A stretch of 64,000 nt of DNA from Novipirellula sp052161655. GTDB lineage: Bacteria > Planctomycetota > Planctomycetia > Pirellulales > Pirellulaceae. A model generated the notes under the pieces. The model did no database searches, was not told the DNA's origin, and saw nothing but the letters and a program-made list of their open reading frames with translations. Position numbers and translations under genes: made by a program. The stretch spans positions 7,502,001 through 7,566,000 of the forward strand of contig NZ_CP197418.1 in assembly GCF_052161655.1 (NCBI RefSeq), given 5' to 3'. This document shows, piece by piece, positions 45,649 to 53,946 of this stretch (its first letter is position 1; every line of letters starts with the position of its first letter).

Positions 45649-47124
45649 ATGAAAAACATGAAGTCCCTTGCAATGCGATACGCACTCCTTGTTGCGATCG
45701 CCCCGGTCGCCTTCAATCATGTGACCGCGGCAACGGCCACGGGGAAACCCAACATCATCGTCATCATGGCCGACGACATGGGGTATGCGGACACTGGATT
45801 CACCGGAGCCACGGACATTCAGACTCCCAACCTTGATACGCTCGCCAAATCGGGAGTGACGTTCACCAGCGGTTATGTGACTCATCCGTACTGCGGTCCC
45901 AGCCGAGCTGGTTTGTTGTCAGGTCGCTATCAGCAGCGATTCGGTTTTGAGACCAACCCTGCGTACGATCCGTCCAACCCGTACATGGGCATCGACCCCG
46001 GCGAGACGTTGTTCCCGGCGCGGCTGCAGAAAGCGGGCTATCGCACCGGCGTGATTGGCAAATGGCACCTTGGTGCCGCCGCTCCGTTTCATCCCAACAA
46101 CCGAGGCTTCGATTACTTTTACGGGTTCCTTGGCGGAGGCCATGACTATTTTAAAATCGACCTTCGTCTTCCGGTCCGAGAAGGTTACACCGAAGCGCTC
46201 GAGCGCAACGGAAAGCCAGCCGTGTTCGATGGTTATTTGACCACCGCGTTATGTAACGATGCCGTCGACTTTATCAAGTCGAGTCAAGATGCTCCGTTTT
46301 TTCTATACCTAGCCTTCAACGCTCCACATGCTCCCTTGCAAGCGCCTGCCGAAGCGATCGCCAAGTATTCAAGCATCAAAGACTCTAAGCGACGTACCTA
46401 CGCCGCGATGGTCGATGTGATGGACGAGGGGATCGGAAAAGTCATCGAGACGCTTGAACAAAACAAACTGCGAGAAAATACGCTGGTGTTCTTCCTAAGC
46501 GATAACGGTGGACCGCAACCGACCAAGCAGCAACCGGGCAAATGGAACGGTTCGTCCAATACACCCTTTCGTGGCGGGAAAGGGAATCTTTACGATGGCG
46601 GAGTTCATGTTCCTTTCATCGCTTCTTGGCCAGCACGTATTAAACAAGGCAGTGTTTATGATCGGCCGGTGATTTCACTCGACATCGCTGCGACCGCCGT
46701 CGCGTTGGCAAGTGAGAGTCCTGAGCCAGCGAAAGGAATGGAAGGAACCAATTTGATCCCGCTGTTGACTCAGCCGAGCGGCAAAGCTCCGCACCAATTT
46801 CTGTATTGGCGTGAAGGCGGAGTGCGTTGGTCGATTCTGGATGCGAACCGAACCAAGCACGTTCTCGACGATGCCGGTGGCAAGCCAGAACTGTTCCATT
46901 TGCCCGCCGATGTGTCCGAAAGCAATGACCGAGCTGCAGAGGAACCGGAGTTAGCGGAGCAACTCCGCGACAAATGGATGAATTGGGATGAATCGAATGT
47001 CGCCAGCCGGCTAGACAGCTATAAGAAATACCACTTGCATCGAGACCAGTTCTTCCTGGACTCGATTCCAGCGAAAGCAACCCAGAAAGGATACTCTCCA
47101 ACCCCCGTGCCGACATTCAAGTAA
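45649..47124 (+). CDS. Secreted sulfatase (family S1)
   Basis: This 491-residue arylsulfatase-type protein has a signal peptide (residues about 1-28). The metal-binding Asp pair in PNIIVIMADDMGYADTG precedes the formylglycine motif HPYCGPSRAGLLSGR with Cys82 (C-X-P-S-R), so it needs formylglycine-generating enzyme. Later motifs include GKWHLGAAAPFHPNNRGFD and FLSDNGGP. It should remove sulfate esters from an algal polysaccharide. It is divergent from the GH86-like gene, and the pair forms a small polysaccharide-use unit. Confidence 0.92.
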   Translation: MKNMKSLAMRYALLVAIAPVAFNHVTAATATGKPNIIVIMADDMGYADTGFTGATDIQTPNLDTLAKSGVTFTSGYVTHPYCGPSRAGLLSGRYQQRFGFETNPAYDPSNPYMGIDPGETLFPARLQKAGYRTGVIGKWHLGAAAPFHPNNRGFDYFYGFLGGGHDYFKIDLRLPVREGYTEALERNGKPAVFDGYLTTALCNDAVDFIKSSQDAPFFLYLAFNAPHAPLQAPAEAIAKYSSIKDSKRRTYAAMVDVMDEGIGKVIETLEQNKLRENTLVFFLSDNGGPQPTKQQPGKWNGSSNTPFRGGKGNLYDGGVHVPFIASWPARIKQGSVYDRPVISLDIAATAVALASESPEPAKGMEGTNLIPLLTQPSGKAPHQFLYWREGGVRWSILDANRTKHVLDDAGGKPELFHLPADVSESNDRAAEEPELAEQLRDKWMNWDESNVASRLDSYKKYHLHRDQFFLDSIPAKATQKGYSPTPVPTFK

Positions 47125-47198
47125 GTCTTCGAGGCTTGTCGATTTAATGCAGGTTTGAACTGCTTACCAGTCGCTGGGGCGACCCACGTTCAGCCAGC

Positions 47199-47412
47199 AC
47201 TTGTGAGCCGACGGCGCTAGCCCAATGTTTCCTGCTTTAGTAGCGGCAAGACGCAAGCGTGCTGTCGATTTTGTGAGCCGCTCGCGCGTGAGCGGCCGGG
47301 TGCCACGCGCATTACCCGGTGCCTTACGGCCCACGGCTCACCACTGGGATTGACTTTTCGATTAAAACGACAGCCCGCAAACCGTTCGGTCGCAGCGAGT
47401 AAAACGTTCAAC
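47199..47412. repeat. Composite intergenic repeat next to the NmrA-like pseudogene
   Basis: The stretch holds three repeat modules. GAGCCGACGGCGCTAGCC (about 47202-47219) matches the arm of the hairpin at 51836. 47314-47341 is the reverse complement of the unit repeated in tandem at 49546-49647. 47371-47411 matches 49694-49735, ending AGCGAGTAAAACGTTCAA. These modules recur in different orders and orientations, as in dispersed intergenic repeat families. The gap from 47125 to the pseudogene is otherwise empty. Confidence 0.6.
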
Positions 47413-47497
47413 CTAGACCGGGCGACTCGCGCCGCTCCGCGACAAAAACCGCCTGTTTGGTGTCAAAGTAGATGGCGTTGGGCAAGCGACGACCGGC

Positions 47498-47997
47498 TTA
47501 ACCTTCGTTGCGGAGAATTTGCTGTAAGTAGGCTTTCGGGGTAAGAGCGGGTCGACCGGTATAACTTTGCACTGTATCGCTAACGACCGCCATCTCTCCT
47601 GCGGCGATCGAGGTGTAGCTGCTGATCCATCCGTCCAACTCGACTTGCGTTGCGTTGAATTTCGCTCGCGATTTGTACCGTTGATAAACGATGTGTACAC
47701 GATTCGCCTTAATCCGGATCTGCGACAAGCCTCGACGGCGGAGCGGTGATAAGCTCGTCGCTGGCCGGACTCGGGCAACGAAACTAGAAAAACCGTATCC
47801 ACCCCTTCCAGGGCCTGGGCAAATGCATCGGTATCTTGATAGACAGCTTCCCGCACTTCCGCGTTTGCAATGCCGGGTGCTCGTTTGGCGTCTCTGACGA
47901 TCAAGCGGACAGGCTGTTCTGCTGCTGCGACCTGACGGGCGACATCGGCTCCGAGTGATCCGGTGGCCCCCGTGATTGCAATCGCTTTCTGGTTCAT
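47498..47997 (-). pseudogene. Decayed NmrA-like NAD(P)-binding oxidoreductase
   Basis: The first 107 codons from the ATG at 47997 are a good NmrA/SDR start (ITGATGSLGADVARQVAA, ending RRIVYTSFING at about 47676). A second fragment in another frame begins near 47668 with FNATQVELDGWISSYTSIAA and ends LQQILRNEG at 47498, matching the C-terminus of the same family. About 120 residues in the middle are missing, and the frame is shifted at the joint. This is best read as an internal deletion of a normally 285-290-residue gene. Reading straight through gives a 194-residue chimera without family resemblance after the joint. Confidence 0.7.
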
Positions 47998-48415
47998 CGT
48001 TGTGTCGTTGTTTTTCGTGTCGTTGTCGATTGGGGACGGACCAGCGGGCTGCGGGGCAAGCGAATGGATTGAATTTTCACAATGCGATTCCTAACCAGCA
48101 TTGCCAAGAGTTCGTCCGCCACTGCCCATCAGGAGCTTGCATTCCACCCCACATTCAGGCAACTCAAGAAAATTGACTTTCTTCGCGCCCCCACGCAATT
48201 TTTCTTATGCCTGGGAATCCATGGGCGATGCATCGCATGTTTGGCGAGCGTTCGTGGTATGCTGATCACAAGCAGCCCGCTAGAATCAAACCGCGTGAGG
48301 CGTAGCGAATCGAAACGGGGGCAAACCGTAGACAGACGAATCGCCGCGTGGCACGCTGCATACCCCTTTTCCATCTCCGCTCTTCTTCCAATCTCGATCG
48401 ATAAACGGCAGGCAC

Positions 48416-49534
48416 ATGGGACTCTTTGACAAACTTCGTGGCGAACTAATCGACATCATCGAATGGATCGATGATTCCAACCACACCTTGGTTTGGCGGT
48501 TCCCACGCTACAACAATGAAATTAAAAACGGCGCTCATTTGATCGTCCGTCCTGGACAAGTCGCGGTGCTGGTGCACGATGGAGAGATCGCCGATCTGTA
48601 TCAGCCAGGGCATTATGAGTTAACCACTCAAAATATGCCGATCATGACGACGTTGGCCAGTTGGAAGTACGGATTCGAAAGCCCGTTCAAAGCGGAAGTC
48701 TATTTTGTTAGCACGCGACAGATCACCGATCTGAAATGGGGCACTCCGAACCCGATCATGCTGCGGGACCCCGAGTTCGGGCCGATTCGCATTCGGGCGT
48801 TTGGCACATACGCACTCAAAGCGATCGAGCCCAAAGCACTGCTTCGCGAAATCGTTGGTACTGATGGCGATTTTCAGTCGGATGAAGTCACCGGGCTACT
48901 GCGTTCGATGATCACGTCCTCGTTTTCCGACGTGATCGGAAAATTAAATATCCCGGCGTTGGATCTGGCTTCGCGTTATCAAGAAATTGCTGCTGCCGTC
49001 AAAGCGTCGGTGGTAGAGCAGATTGATGATGAGTATGGACTGGATTGTCCGCAGTTGATTGTCGTCAATATCTCGCTGCCCGAAGCGGTCGAAAAAGCAC
49101 TCGACACGCGCACCAGCATGGGCGTGATCGGTGATATGGATCGTTTCCAGCAGTACCAGATGGGGCAAGCGATGACAGCCGCTGCGGAAAACCCTGGCGG
49201 CGGGGGAGCCGCCGAAGGGATGGGGCTCGGAATGGGCTTTGCCATGGCCAGCCGTATGATGCCGCAGATGGGCGGCGGCGGCGCGGCAGCACCGGCGTCC
49301 GGCGGTGCACCACCGCCTCCACCCCCAGCCGGCGCGTGGCATATCGCCGTGAACGGAGAAACACGAGGCCCGTTTTCGTTACAACAGATGGCTGCCGGTG
49401 TCAGTAGTGGTGAAGTCAAGGCGGATACCATCGTTTGGACCGCAGGTATGCAAGGCTGGGCCGCCGCATCAGCGGTACCGCAATTAGCAAGCCTTTTTAC
49501 CGCCGCAACCCCACCACCTCCGCCGCCAGCCTAG
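48416..49534 (+). CDS. SPFH-domain protein with C-terminal GYF_2 domain
   Basis: This 372-residue protein starts with an SPFH/virion-core-like domain (HLIVRPGQVAVLVHDGEIAD, then PFKAEVYFVSTRQITDLKWG) up to about 245, with no transmembrane segment seen. A Gly/Ala/Pro-rich linker with a proline run (about 260-305) leads to a GYF_2 domain (WHIAVNGETRGPFSLQQMA ... ADTIVWTAGMQGWA). SPFH proteins of this class, like YdjI, attach to the membrane with PspA-like or DUF350/DUF4178 partners. It opens the eight-gene cluster; 263 bases with tandem repeats separate it from the AdoMet decarboxylase-like gene. Bases 47998-48415 upstream hold no recognised feature. Confidence 0.85.
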   Translation: MGLFDKLRGELIDIIEWIDDSNHTLVWRFPRYNNEIKNGAHLIVRPGQVAVLVHDGEIADLYQPGHYELTTQNMPIMTTLASWKYGFESPFKAEVYFVSTRQITDLKWGTPNPIMLRDPEFGPIRIRAFGTYALKAIEPKALLREIVGTDGDFQSDEVTGLLRSMITSSFSDVIGKLNIPALDLASRYQEIAAAVKASVVEQIDDEYGLDCPQLIVVNISLPEAVEKALDTRTSMGVIGDMDRFQQYQMGQAMTAAAENPGGGGAAEGMGLGMGFAMASRMMPQMGGGGAAAPASGGAPPPPPPAGAWHIAVNGETRGPFSLQQMAAGVSSGEVKADTIVWTAGMQGWAAASAVPQLASLFTAATPPPPPPA

Positions 49535-49545
49535 CTTCCCATTTT

Positions 49546-49647
49546 GTGAGCCGTGGGCCGTAAGGCACCGGGTGACGCGGTTGTGAGCCGTGGGCCGTAA
49601 GGCACCGGGTACTGCGATTTTGAGCCGTGGGCCGTAAGGCACCGGGT
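49546..49647. repeat. Tandem repeat, three 28-base units with 37-base period
   Basis: The unit beginning GTGAGCCGTGGGCCGTAAGG and ending CACCGGGT occurs at 49546-49573, 49583-49610 and about 49620-49647. The nine bases between units differ in part. Downstream, CACGGCTCAC at about 49675 can pair with the first unit. Further members lie at 47314-47341 (reverse) and partly at 26930. Immediately after comes a second repeated block (49694-49735). Together they fill the gap 49535-49797. Confidence 0.8.
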
Positions 49648-49797
49648 AAGTTTTAAGCCCCGGCCGCTCACGCGTCACGGCTCACTAAATCAACAGGCCG
49701 CAAGCCGTCCGGACGCAGCGAGTAAAAACGTTCAAAATAGATCGAAGGGCTCGAGTCCTACCGCTAAAACAAACGACATCAAACACTGATTCGCAAC

Positions 49798-50295
49798 ATG
49801 AACACCGCAGCACGCGACGTGCCTCCCATTCCGATTGTCGATTCCCCGCTTGCCGTGTCGGCACGTGTGGGGACCGAGTGGATCGTGGATGCCTACGGAT
49901 GCAGTGCGTCGGCGTTGCAAGATTTGGAGATCGTCAGCGGGATTTGCCTCGACGTGATCACGGAACTGGGGTTGCGAGTCGTCGGCCAGCCGCAACAGCA
50001 TGTTTTCCCAGGTCACGGCGGAGTCACGGCGATGTATATGCTCAGTGAATCGCATCTCGCTTGCCACACCTATCCCGAGCATCGCTTGGCGACCTTCAAT
50101 CTGTATTGCTGCAGTGATCGCCCGGCGTGGTCTTGGCAACAACAACTGGAGTCGCGTCTGGGTGCCAGCGAGGTGGTCGTGCGAAAAGTCGTGCGAGGCA
50201 CCCACGCTACTGATCAAAACCGTGCCGTTGATCAAATCAATACTGCCGATCCAAGCGATGTCACAACTCAAAACGTACAGCGAGAGCAGGGATGA
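49798..50295 (+). CDS. S-adenosylmethionine decarboxylase-like protein (SpeD/SpeH type)
   Basis: This 165-residue protein matches bacterial AdoMet decarboxylases, which self-cleave to make a pyruvoyl group. The cleavage/active-site motif is SESHLACHTYPEHR: Ser85 would become the pyruvoyl, followed by His86 and His90, with a Cys at 104-105 in NLYCCSD. HVFPGHGGVTAMYML precedes it. The product, decarboxylated AdoMet, is the aminopropyl donor for the SpeE-like enzyme encoded 2.1 kb downstream. The C-terminal 40 residues are less conserved. Its stop overlaps the next start (ATGA). Confidence 0.85.
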   Translation: MNTAARDVPPIPIVDSPLAVSARVGTEWIVDAYGCSASALQDLEIVSGICLDVITELGLRVVGQPQQHVFPGHGGVTAMYMLSESHLACHTYPEHRLATFNLYCCSDRPAWSWQQQLESRLGASEVVVRKVVRGTHATDQNRAVDQINTADPSDVTTQNVQREQG

Positions 50296-51824
50296 AGCAT
50301 CGCAGTGCAGCATGTCCGTCGTGTGGTGGCCCGGTCGAATTCAAGACCGGTTCGTCTCTGGTCACGATTTGTGACTTTTGCCAAACCGCCGTGGCGCGAG
50401 GGGACAAGGAGGTTGCTGATTTCGGCAAAGTCGCGGATGTCGGCGAAACCAACTCGGGACTACGACTCGGTTTATCAGGCACGTTCAATAAACGCGGGTT
50501 CTACATTTCAGGACGCGTCCGTTATTCGCACCCGGCTGGTGGCATCTGGGACGAATGGTATTTGGTGTTCCCGGGCGAAAAGTGGGGCTGGCTGACCGAG
50601 GCACAAGGCAAGTTCTATTTGATGTTCGAGCGTCAAATAACCAGCAAAATTAAACTGCCTGAATACGACTCGGTGACTCTCGACACCCAAGTGGAATTGG
50701 GACGCAGCCAGTTTTCAGTGCGAGAGAAAGGGATTGCCACGGTGGCGGCTGCCGAGGGTGAAATTCCTTGGGCGGTTCATCCCGGTGCGGAACACAAATT
50801 CGTCGACTTGCAGGGCGTCGAGGGCACGTTTGCGACGCTTGAGTATGGCGAGCAAACAAACGTGTTTATCGGCAAAGAAATCTTGTTGGCGGACTTGGGC
50901 GTCGACACCAGTGGTGCGGATCCCGAGAGCGAAAAATTGCCGGTCGCGGCGCTACAGTTAAACTGTCCGAATTGCGGTGGAACGTTGTTGCTGCGGACGC
51001 CCGATGAAACCGAACGCGTGACGTGCCCGAATTGTCATTCACTGCTCGATGCCAATCATGGAAAACTCGCTTATTTGCAAACGCTAAAGGTCAAAGAGAT
51101 CTATCCGGTCGTTCCGATCGGCAGCGAAGGCGTCTTCTTTGGCGACAAATACACTGTGATTGGAATCATGGAACGCTTCGCACTCTATGAAGGCAAAACG
51201 TACCCGTGGACCGAGTACCTTTTGCACAATCATGAACTCGGTTTTCGCTGGTTGGTGGAAAACCAAAAGCATTGGTCGTTCGTCGAGCCCGTGTCGTTCA
51301 TGGGCAGCACGTTTGGCAGCCAAGTGACTTACAATGGCGATTCGTTTCGTGTTTACGATCGCGGAGTTGCCTATGTGCGGTACGTGGTGGGCGAGTTTTA
51401 TTGGCGAGTGACGGTCGGTGACTCCGTGCAAACCGCGGACTACATTGCACCACCCAAGATGTTGTCGATCGAAGAATCGAAAACGAAATCATCGGAGGAG
51501 CGAAACGTCTCGCAAGGAACTTACTTGTATCCTGAGCAAATCGAAGCGGCGTTTGGGATCAGCGGCGTCTCGCGTGCCTGGGGTGTGGGACCGATGCAAC
51601 CCGGTCCGAAATTAGGCAAAGAGTTCTATTTGTCATGGGGCGGTTTCCTTGGTCTGATCCTTTTGGTCCAACTTGCGTTTTTCATGCGTGCCGATGGATG
51701 GATGACGTTTTATGCGATGTTGTTTGTTTCGATGCCGATTATTGCGTTCCACTTTTATGCCCACAACTTTGAACGTCAACGTTGGGCCGAAAGTGACTAT
51801 AACCCCTATGCCAGTGGCGATTAA
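50292..51824 (+). CDS. Double DUF4178 protein with two zinc ribbons and a C-terminal membrane anchor
   Basis: This 510-residue protein has the repeated layout zinc ribbon plus DUF4178. The first ribbon is CPSCGGPVEFKTGSS followed by CDFC (residues about 9-31), with a DUF4178 segment containing GIWDEWYLVFPGEKWGWL. The second ribbon is LNCPNCGGTLLLRTPDE followed by CPNC (about 219-243), with a second DUF4178 (TYPWTEYLLHNHELGFRWLV). Two transmembrane helices close the protein (about 445-490). The overlap with the AdoMet decarboxylase-like gene shows a linked operon. DUF4178 is of unknown function but is often encoded beside DUF350 and SPFH proteins. Confidence 0.85.
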   Translation: MKHRSAACPSCGGPVEFKTGSSLVTICDFCQTAVARGDKEVADFGKVADVGETNSGLRLGLSGTFNKRGFYISGRVRYSHPAGGIWDEWYLVFPGEKWGWLTEAQGKFYLMFERQITSKIKLPEYDSVTLDTQVELGRSQFSVREKGIATVAAAEGEIPWAVHPGAEHKFVDLQGVEGTFATLEYGEQTNVFIGKEILLADLGVDTSGADPESEKLPVAALQLNCPNCGGTLLLRTPDETERVTCPNCHSLLDANHGKLAYLQTLKVKEIYPVVPIGSEGVFFGDKYTVIGIMERFALYEGKTYPWTEYLLHNHELGFRWLVENQKHWSFVEPVSFMGSTFGSQVTYNGDSFRVYDRGVAYVRYVVGEFYWRVTVGDSVQTADYIAPPKMLSIEESKTKSSEERNVSQGTYLYPEQIEAAFGISGVSRAWGVGPMQPGPKLGKEFYLSWGGFLGLILLVQLAFFMRADGWMTFYAMLFVSMPIIAFHFYAHNFERQRWAESDYNPYASGD

Positions 51825-51835
51825 GCAAAGCGACC

Positions 51836-51906
51836 TGAGCCAACGGCGCTAGCCGCGGGCCTGTCGCAATAAAAAACCTAGGCCCGCGGCTAGCGCCGTC
51901 GGCTCA
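51836..51906. repeat. Long perfect-stem hairpin between the DUF4178 and 61-aa genes
   Basis: Arms at 51836-51862 and 51880-51906 are 27 bases long and complementary with one mismatch, with a 17-base loop that includes AATAAAAAAC. Each arm carries the GGCGCTAGCCGCGGGCCT-type sequence also found near 47202. It starts 12 bases behind the DUF4178 stop, so it could stop or slow transcription inside the cluster, or it may be a mobile repeat. Confidence 0.75.
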
Positions 51907-51949
51907 CAAAACTAGGTGAAATCGGTTCGATAGTTAAAGAGAATTTGTT

Positions 51950-52135
51950 ATGAAAAAAATACTGCTCATCATCTACCTCTGTTTTGGGATGAGCGTTTGC
52001 GCGTGGTATTCCGTTGCGGCGGCTAAAGGTTGGCAGGCGCCCAACCTGGGATTTGTGGATGGGTTTGCAGCCGGGCGAGTGTCCGGCGGCGGTTATGGTC
52101 GATCGTACGGTGGTTCTTGGGGAGGCGGAAAATAG
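51950..52135 (+). CDS. Small 61-residue protein with hydrophobic N-terminus and Gly-rich tail
   Basis: The ATG at 51950 opens a frame with MKKILLIIYLCFGMSVCAWY, a signal peptide or single membrane helix, then a short charged part (AAAKGWQAP) and a Gly/Tyr/Arg tail ending SGGGYGRSYGGSWGGGK. No family is recognised. Its place inside the cluster, 14 bases before the DUF350 start, argues that it is expressed and tied to the pathway. It could be a membrane-associated partner, an exported peptide or a modification substrate. The start has no strong Shine-Dalgarno. Confidence 0.65.
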   Translation: MKKILLIIYLCFGMSVCAWYSVAAAKGWQAPNLGFVDGFAAGRVSGGGYGRSYGGSWGGGK

Positions 52136-52149
52136 TGTTGGGAATTCAA

Positions 52150-52413
52150 ATGAGTATGCATTCGTTGTTGTTGATAACCGCGCAAGCGGCCGAGAGTTCG
52201 ATGGACTTGTTGGGAGTTCACCTGGTCGCCGCGATCCTGTTTGCGGTCGTCGGGATTCTGGTTCTGTTCGCGTCTTTGTGGATCATGGAAAAGTTGACTC
52301 CTTTTTCGATCGTCAAAGAAATCGAAGAGGACCACAACCAAGCGCTCGCGATCATTGTCGGCGCGATTGTGTTGGGAATTTCGGTAATCATTGCAGCGGC
52401 GATTCTGGGTTAA
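52150..52413 (+). CDS. DUF350-family small membrane protein
   Basis: The ATG at 52150 gives 87 residues (the frame is open to 52030). Two transmembrane helices are visible, LGVHLVAAILFAVVGILVLF and ALAIIVGAIVLGISVIIAAA, joined by MEKLTPFSIVKEIEEDHNQA, the usual DUF350 loop. Many DUF350 proteins hold two such units; this has one. It is encoded 9 bases before the aminopropyltransferase gene. DUF350 proteins are typical partners of SPFH/PspA and polyamine-type genes; the biochemical role is unknown. Confidence 0.82.
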   Translation: MSMHSLLLITAQAAESSMDLLGVHLVAAILFAVVGILVLFASLWIMEKLTPFSIVKEIEEDHNQALAIIVGAIVLGISVIIAAAILG

Positions 52414-52422
52414 ACAACGTCG

Positions 52423-53946
52423 ATGAATCGTGCTCCGCTCGCTTTGCTGTATCTGAACGTTCTCGTCATCGCGACGTGTGGGCTGATCTACGAATTGCTT
52501 GCCGGGACGCTGGCCAGCTACCTGCTCGGTGATTCAGTCACACAATTTTCATTGGTGATTGGCGTCTATTTGTCGGCACTCGGTGTCGGTTCTTGGCTGT
52601 CGCAGTACATCGAAGAAAAACTGGCGAAAACGTTTATCGAAGTCGAGCTGGCACTCGCGCTGGTGGGCGGATTATCGGCTCCGTTTTTGTTTGTCGCGTT
52701 TGCCTGGATCGAGTGGTTTCAAGTCTCGCTATTTGGCCTCGTGCTGCTGATCGGAACCTTGGTCGGGCTCGAGCTGCCGTTATTGATGCGGATTTTGAAA
52801 GAACATCTCGATTTCAGTGATTTGGTCTCTCGCGTTTTGACGTTTGATTACATCGGTGCGTTACTCGCATCGCTGTTGTTCCCGATCCTGCTGGTGCCTC
52901 AATTAGGCTTGGTGCGAACCTCATTGCTGTTTGGCATCCTGAACGCCTTGGTCGGTTTGTGGGGAACGTTTTTGCTGCGACCGATCCTGAGTGACAAAGG
53001 ACTGGGGGGGCTGCGTGGACGAGCCATCTTGGTGATCGGCATGCTGGTCGTCGGTTTCATCAAAGCGGATTCGTTAACCACGATTGCCGAAGAAAGGATG
53101 TTGTCCCATCCGATTGTCTACGCCAAGCAAACTCCCTATCAACGCATTGTGGTCACGCAGAACCAACAAGGTTTTCAGCTGCATTTGAACGGGCATTTGC
53201 AGTTCAATTCGGCCGACGAGTACCGATATCACGAAGCGCTCGTGCACCCCGTGATGTCTGCGGCGGCGGATCCAAAGCATGTGCTTGTGCTTGGCGGCGG
53301 CGATGGATTGGCGGTTCGCGAGATTTTAAAATACCCGTCGGTCGAATCCGTGACGCTGGTCGATATTGATCCCGAAATCACCCACCTGGCTCAAACATTT
53401 GGTTTGATGGTGGATTTGAACGAGCGATCTTTGCTCGATCCTCGGGTCACGGTGGTCAATCAAGATGCATTCATTTGGGTCCGCGACACTGAAAAACATT
53501 TTGATGTTGCCGTGATCGACTTTCCCGACCCCAGCGGCTATTCGGTGGGAAAGTTGTACACCACTCGTTTCTTTCAAATGCTAAAGCAACATTTGACCGA
53601 TTCGGCACGCATCAGTATCCAGTGCACCTCGCCGCTTGTCGCACCGAATTCCTATTGGTGTGTCCTGAACACGCTGAAGGAATCGGGGTTTGACGCGATT
53701 CCCTATTGTGCATCGGTGCCCTCGTTTGGTGTTTGGGGATTCGCGTATGCTACGAAGACACCGTCCAGCGGAGCTCCGATCGAGTTGTCGGATAAGGTCG
53801 GAGTGCTTCGGTTTTTGAATCCAACACAACTGAAATCAATGTTTGAATTACCGTCCGACATCCGGCCAATGGAAACAGAGCTCAACCGACTAAATAACCA
53901 AGTGCTCGTGCGCTATTACGACCAAGAATGGAGTCGCAGCGAGTGA
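52423..53946 (+). CDS. Membrane-anchored polyamine aminopropyltransferase (SpeE-like)
   Basis: This 507-residue protein has an N-terminal membrane domain of about six or seven helices (10-215) followed by a spermidine-synthase-fold domain. The AdoMet-type site reads HVLVLGGGDGLAVREILKYP (GGGDG at 291-295), then VTLVDIDPEITHLA and VIDFPDPSGYSVGKLY, where the DP pair (369-370) corresponds to the substrate-side motif of SpeE. It should transfer an aminopropyl group from decarboxylated AdoMet, made by the SpeD-like enzyme, to an amine at the membrane. It overlaps the next gene by a few bases. Confidence 0.85.
   Translation: MNRAPLALLYLNVLVIATCGLIYELLAGTLASYLLGDSVTQFSLVIGVYLSALGVGSWLSQYIEEKLAKTFIEVELALALVGGLSAPFLFVAFAWIEWFQVSLFGLVLLIGTLVGLELPLLMRILKEHLDFSDLVSRVLTFDYIGALLASLLFPILLVPQLGLVRTSLLFGILNALVGLWGTFLLRPILSDKGLGGLRGRAILVIGMLVVGFIKADSLTTIAEERMLSHPIVYAKQTPYQRIVVTQNQQGFQLHLNGHLQFNSADEYRYHEALVHPVMSAAADPKHVLVLGGGDGLAVREILKYPSVESVTLVDIDPEITHLAQTFGLMVDLNERSLLDPRVTVVNQDAFIWVRDTEKHFDVAVIDFPDPSGYSVGKLYTTRFFQMLKQHLTDSARISIQCTSPLVAPNSYWCVLNTLKESGFDAIPYCASVPSFGVWGFAYATKTPSSGAPIELSDKVGVLRFLNPTQLKSMFELPSDIRPMETELNRLNNQVLVRYYDQEWSRSE

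Noticed and set aside
47413..47997. Single intact 194-residue oxidoreductase gene
   Set aside because: Family resemblance ends at about residue 107 and resumes in another frame, so it is better read as a pseudogene.
49546..49647. CRISPR-like array of 28-base units
   Set aside because: Only three units, spacers of 9 bases that are partly alike, no cas genes; unit copies occur singly and reversed elsewhere in the window.
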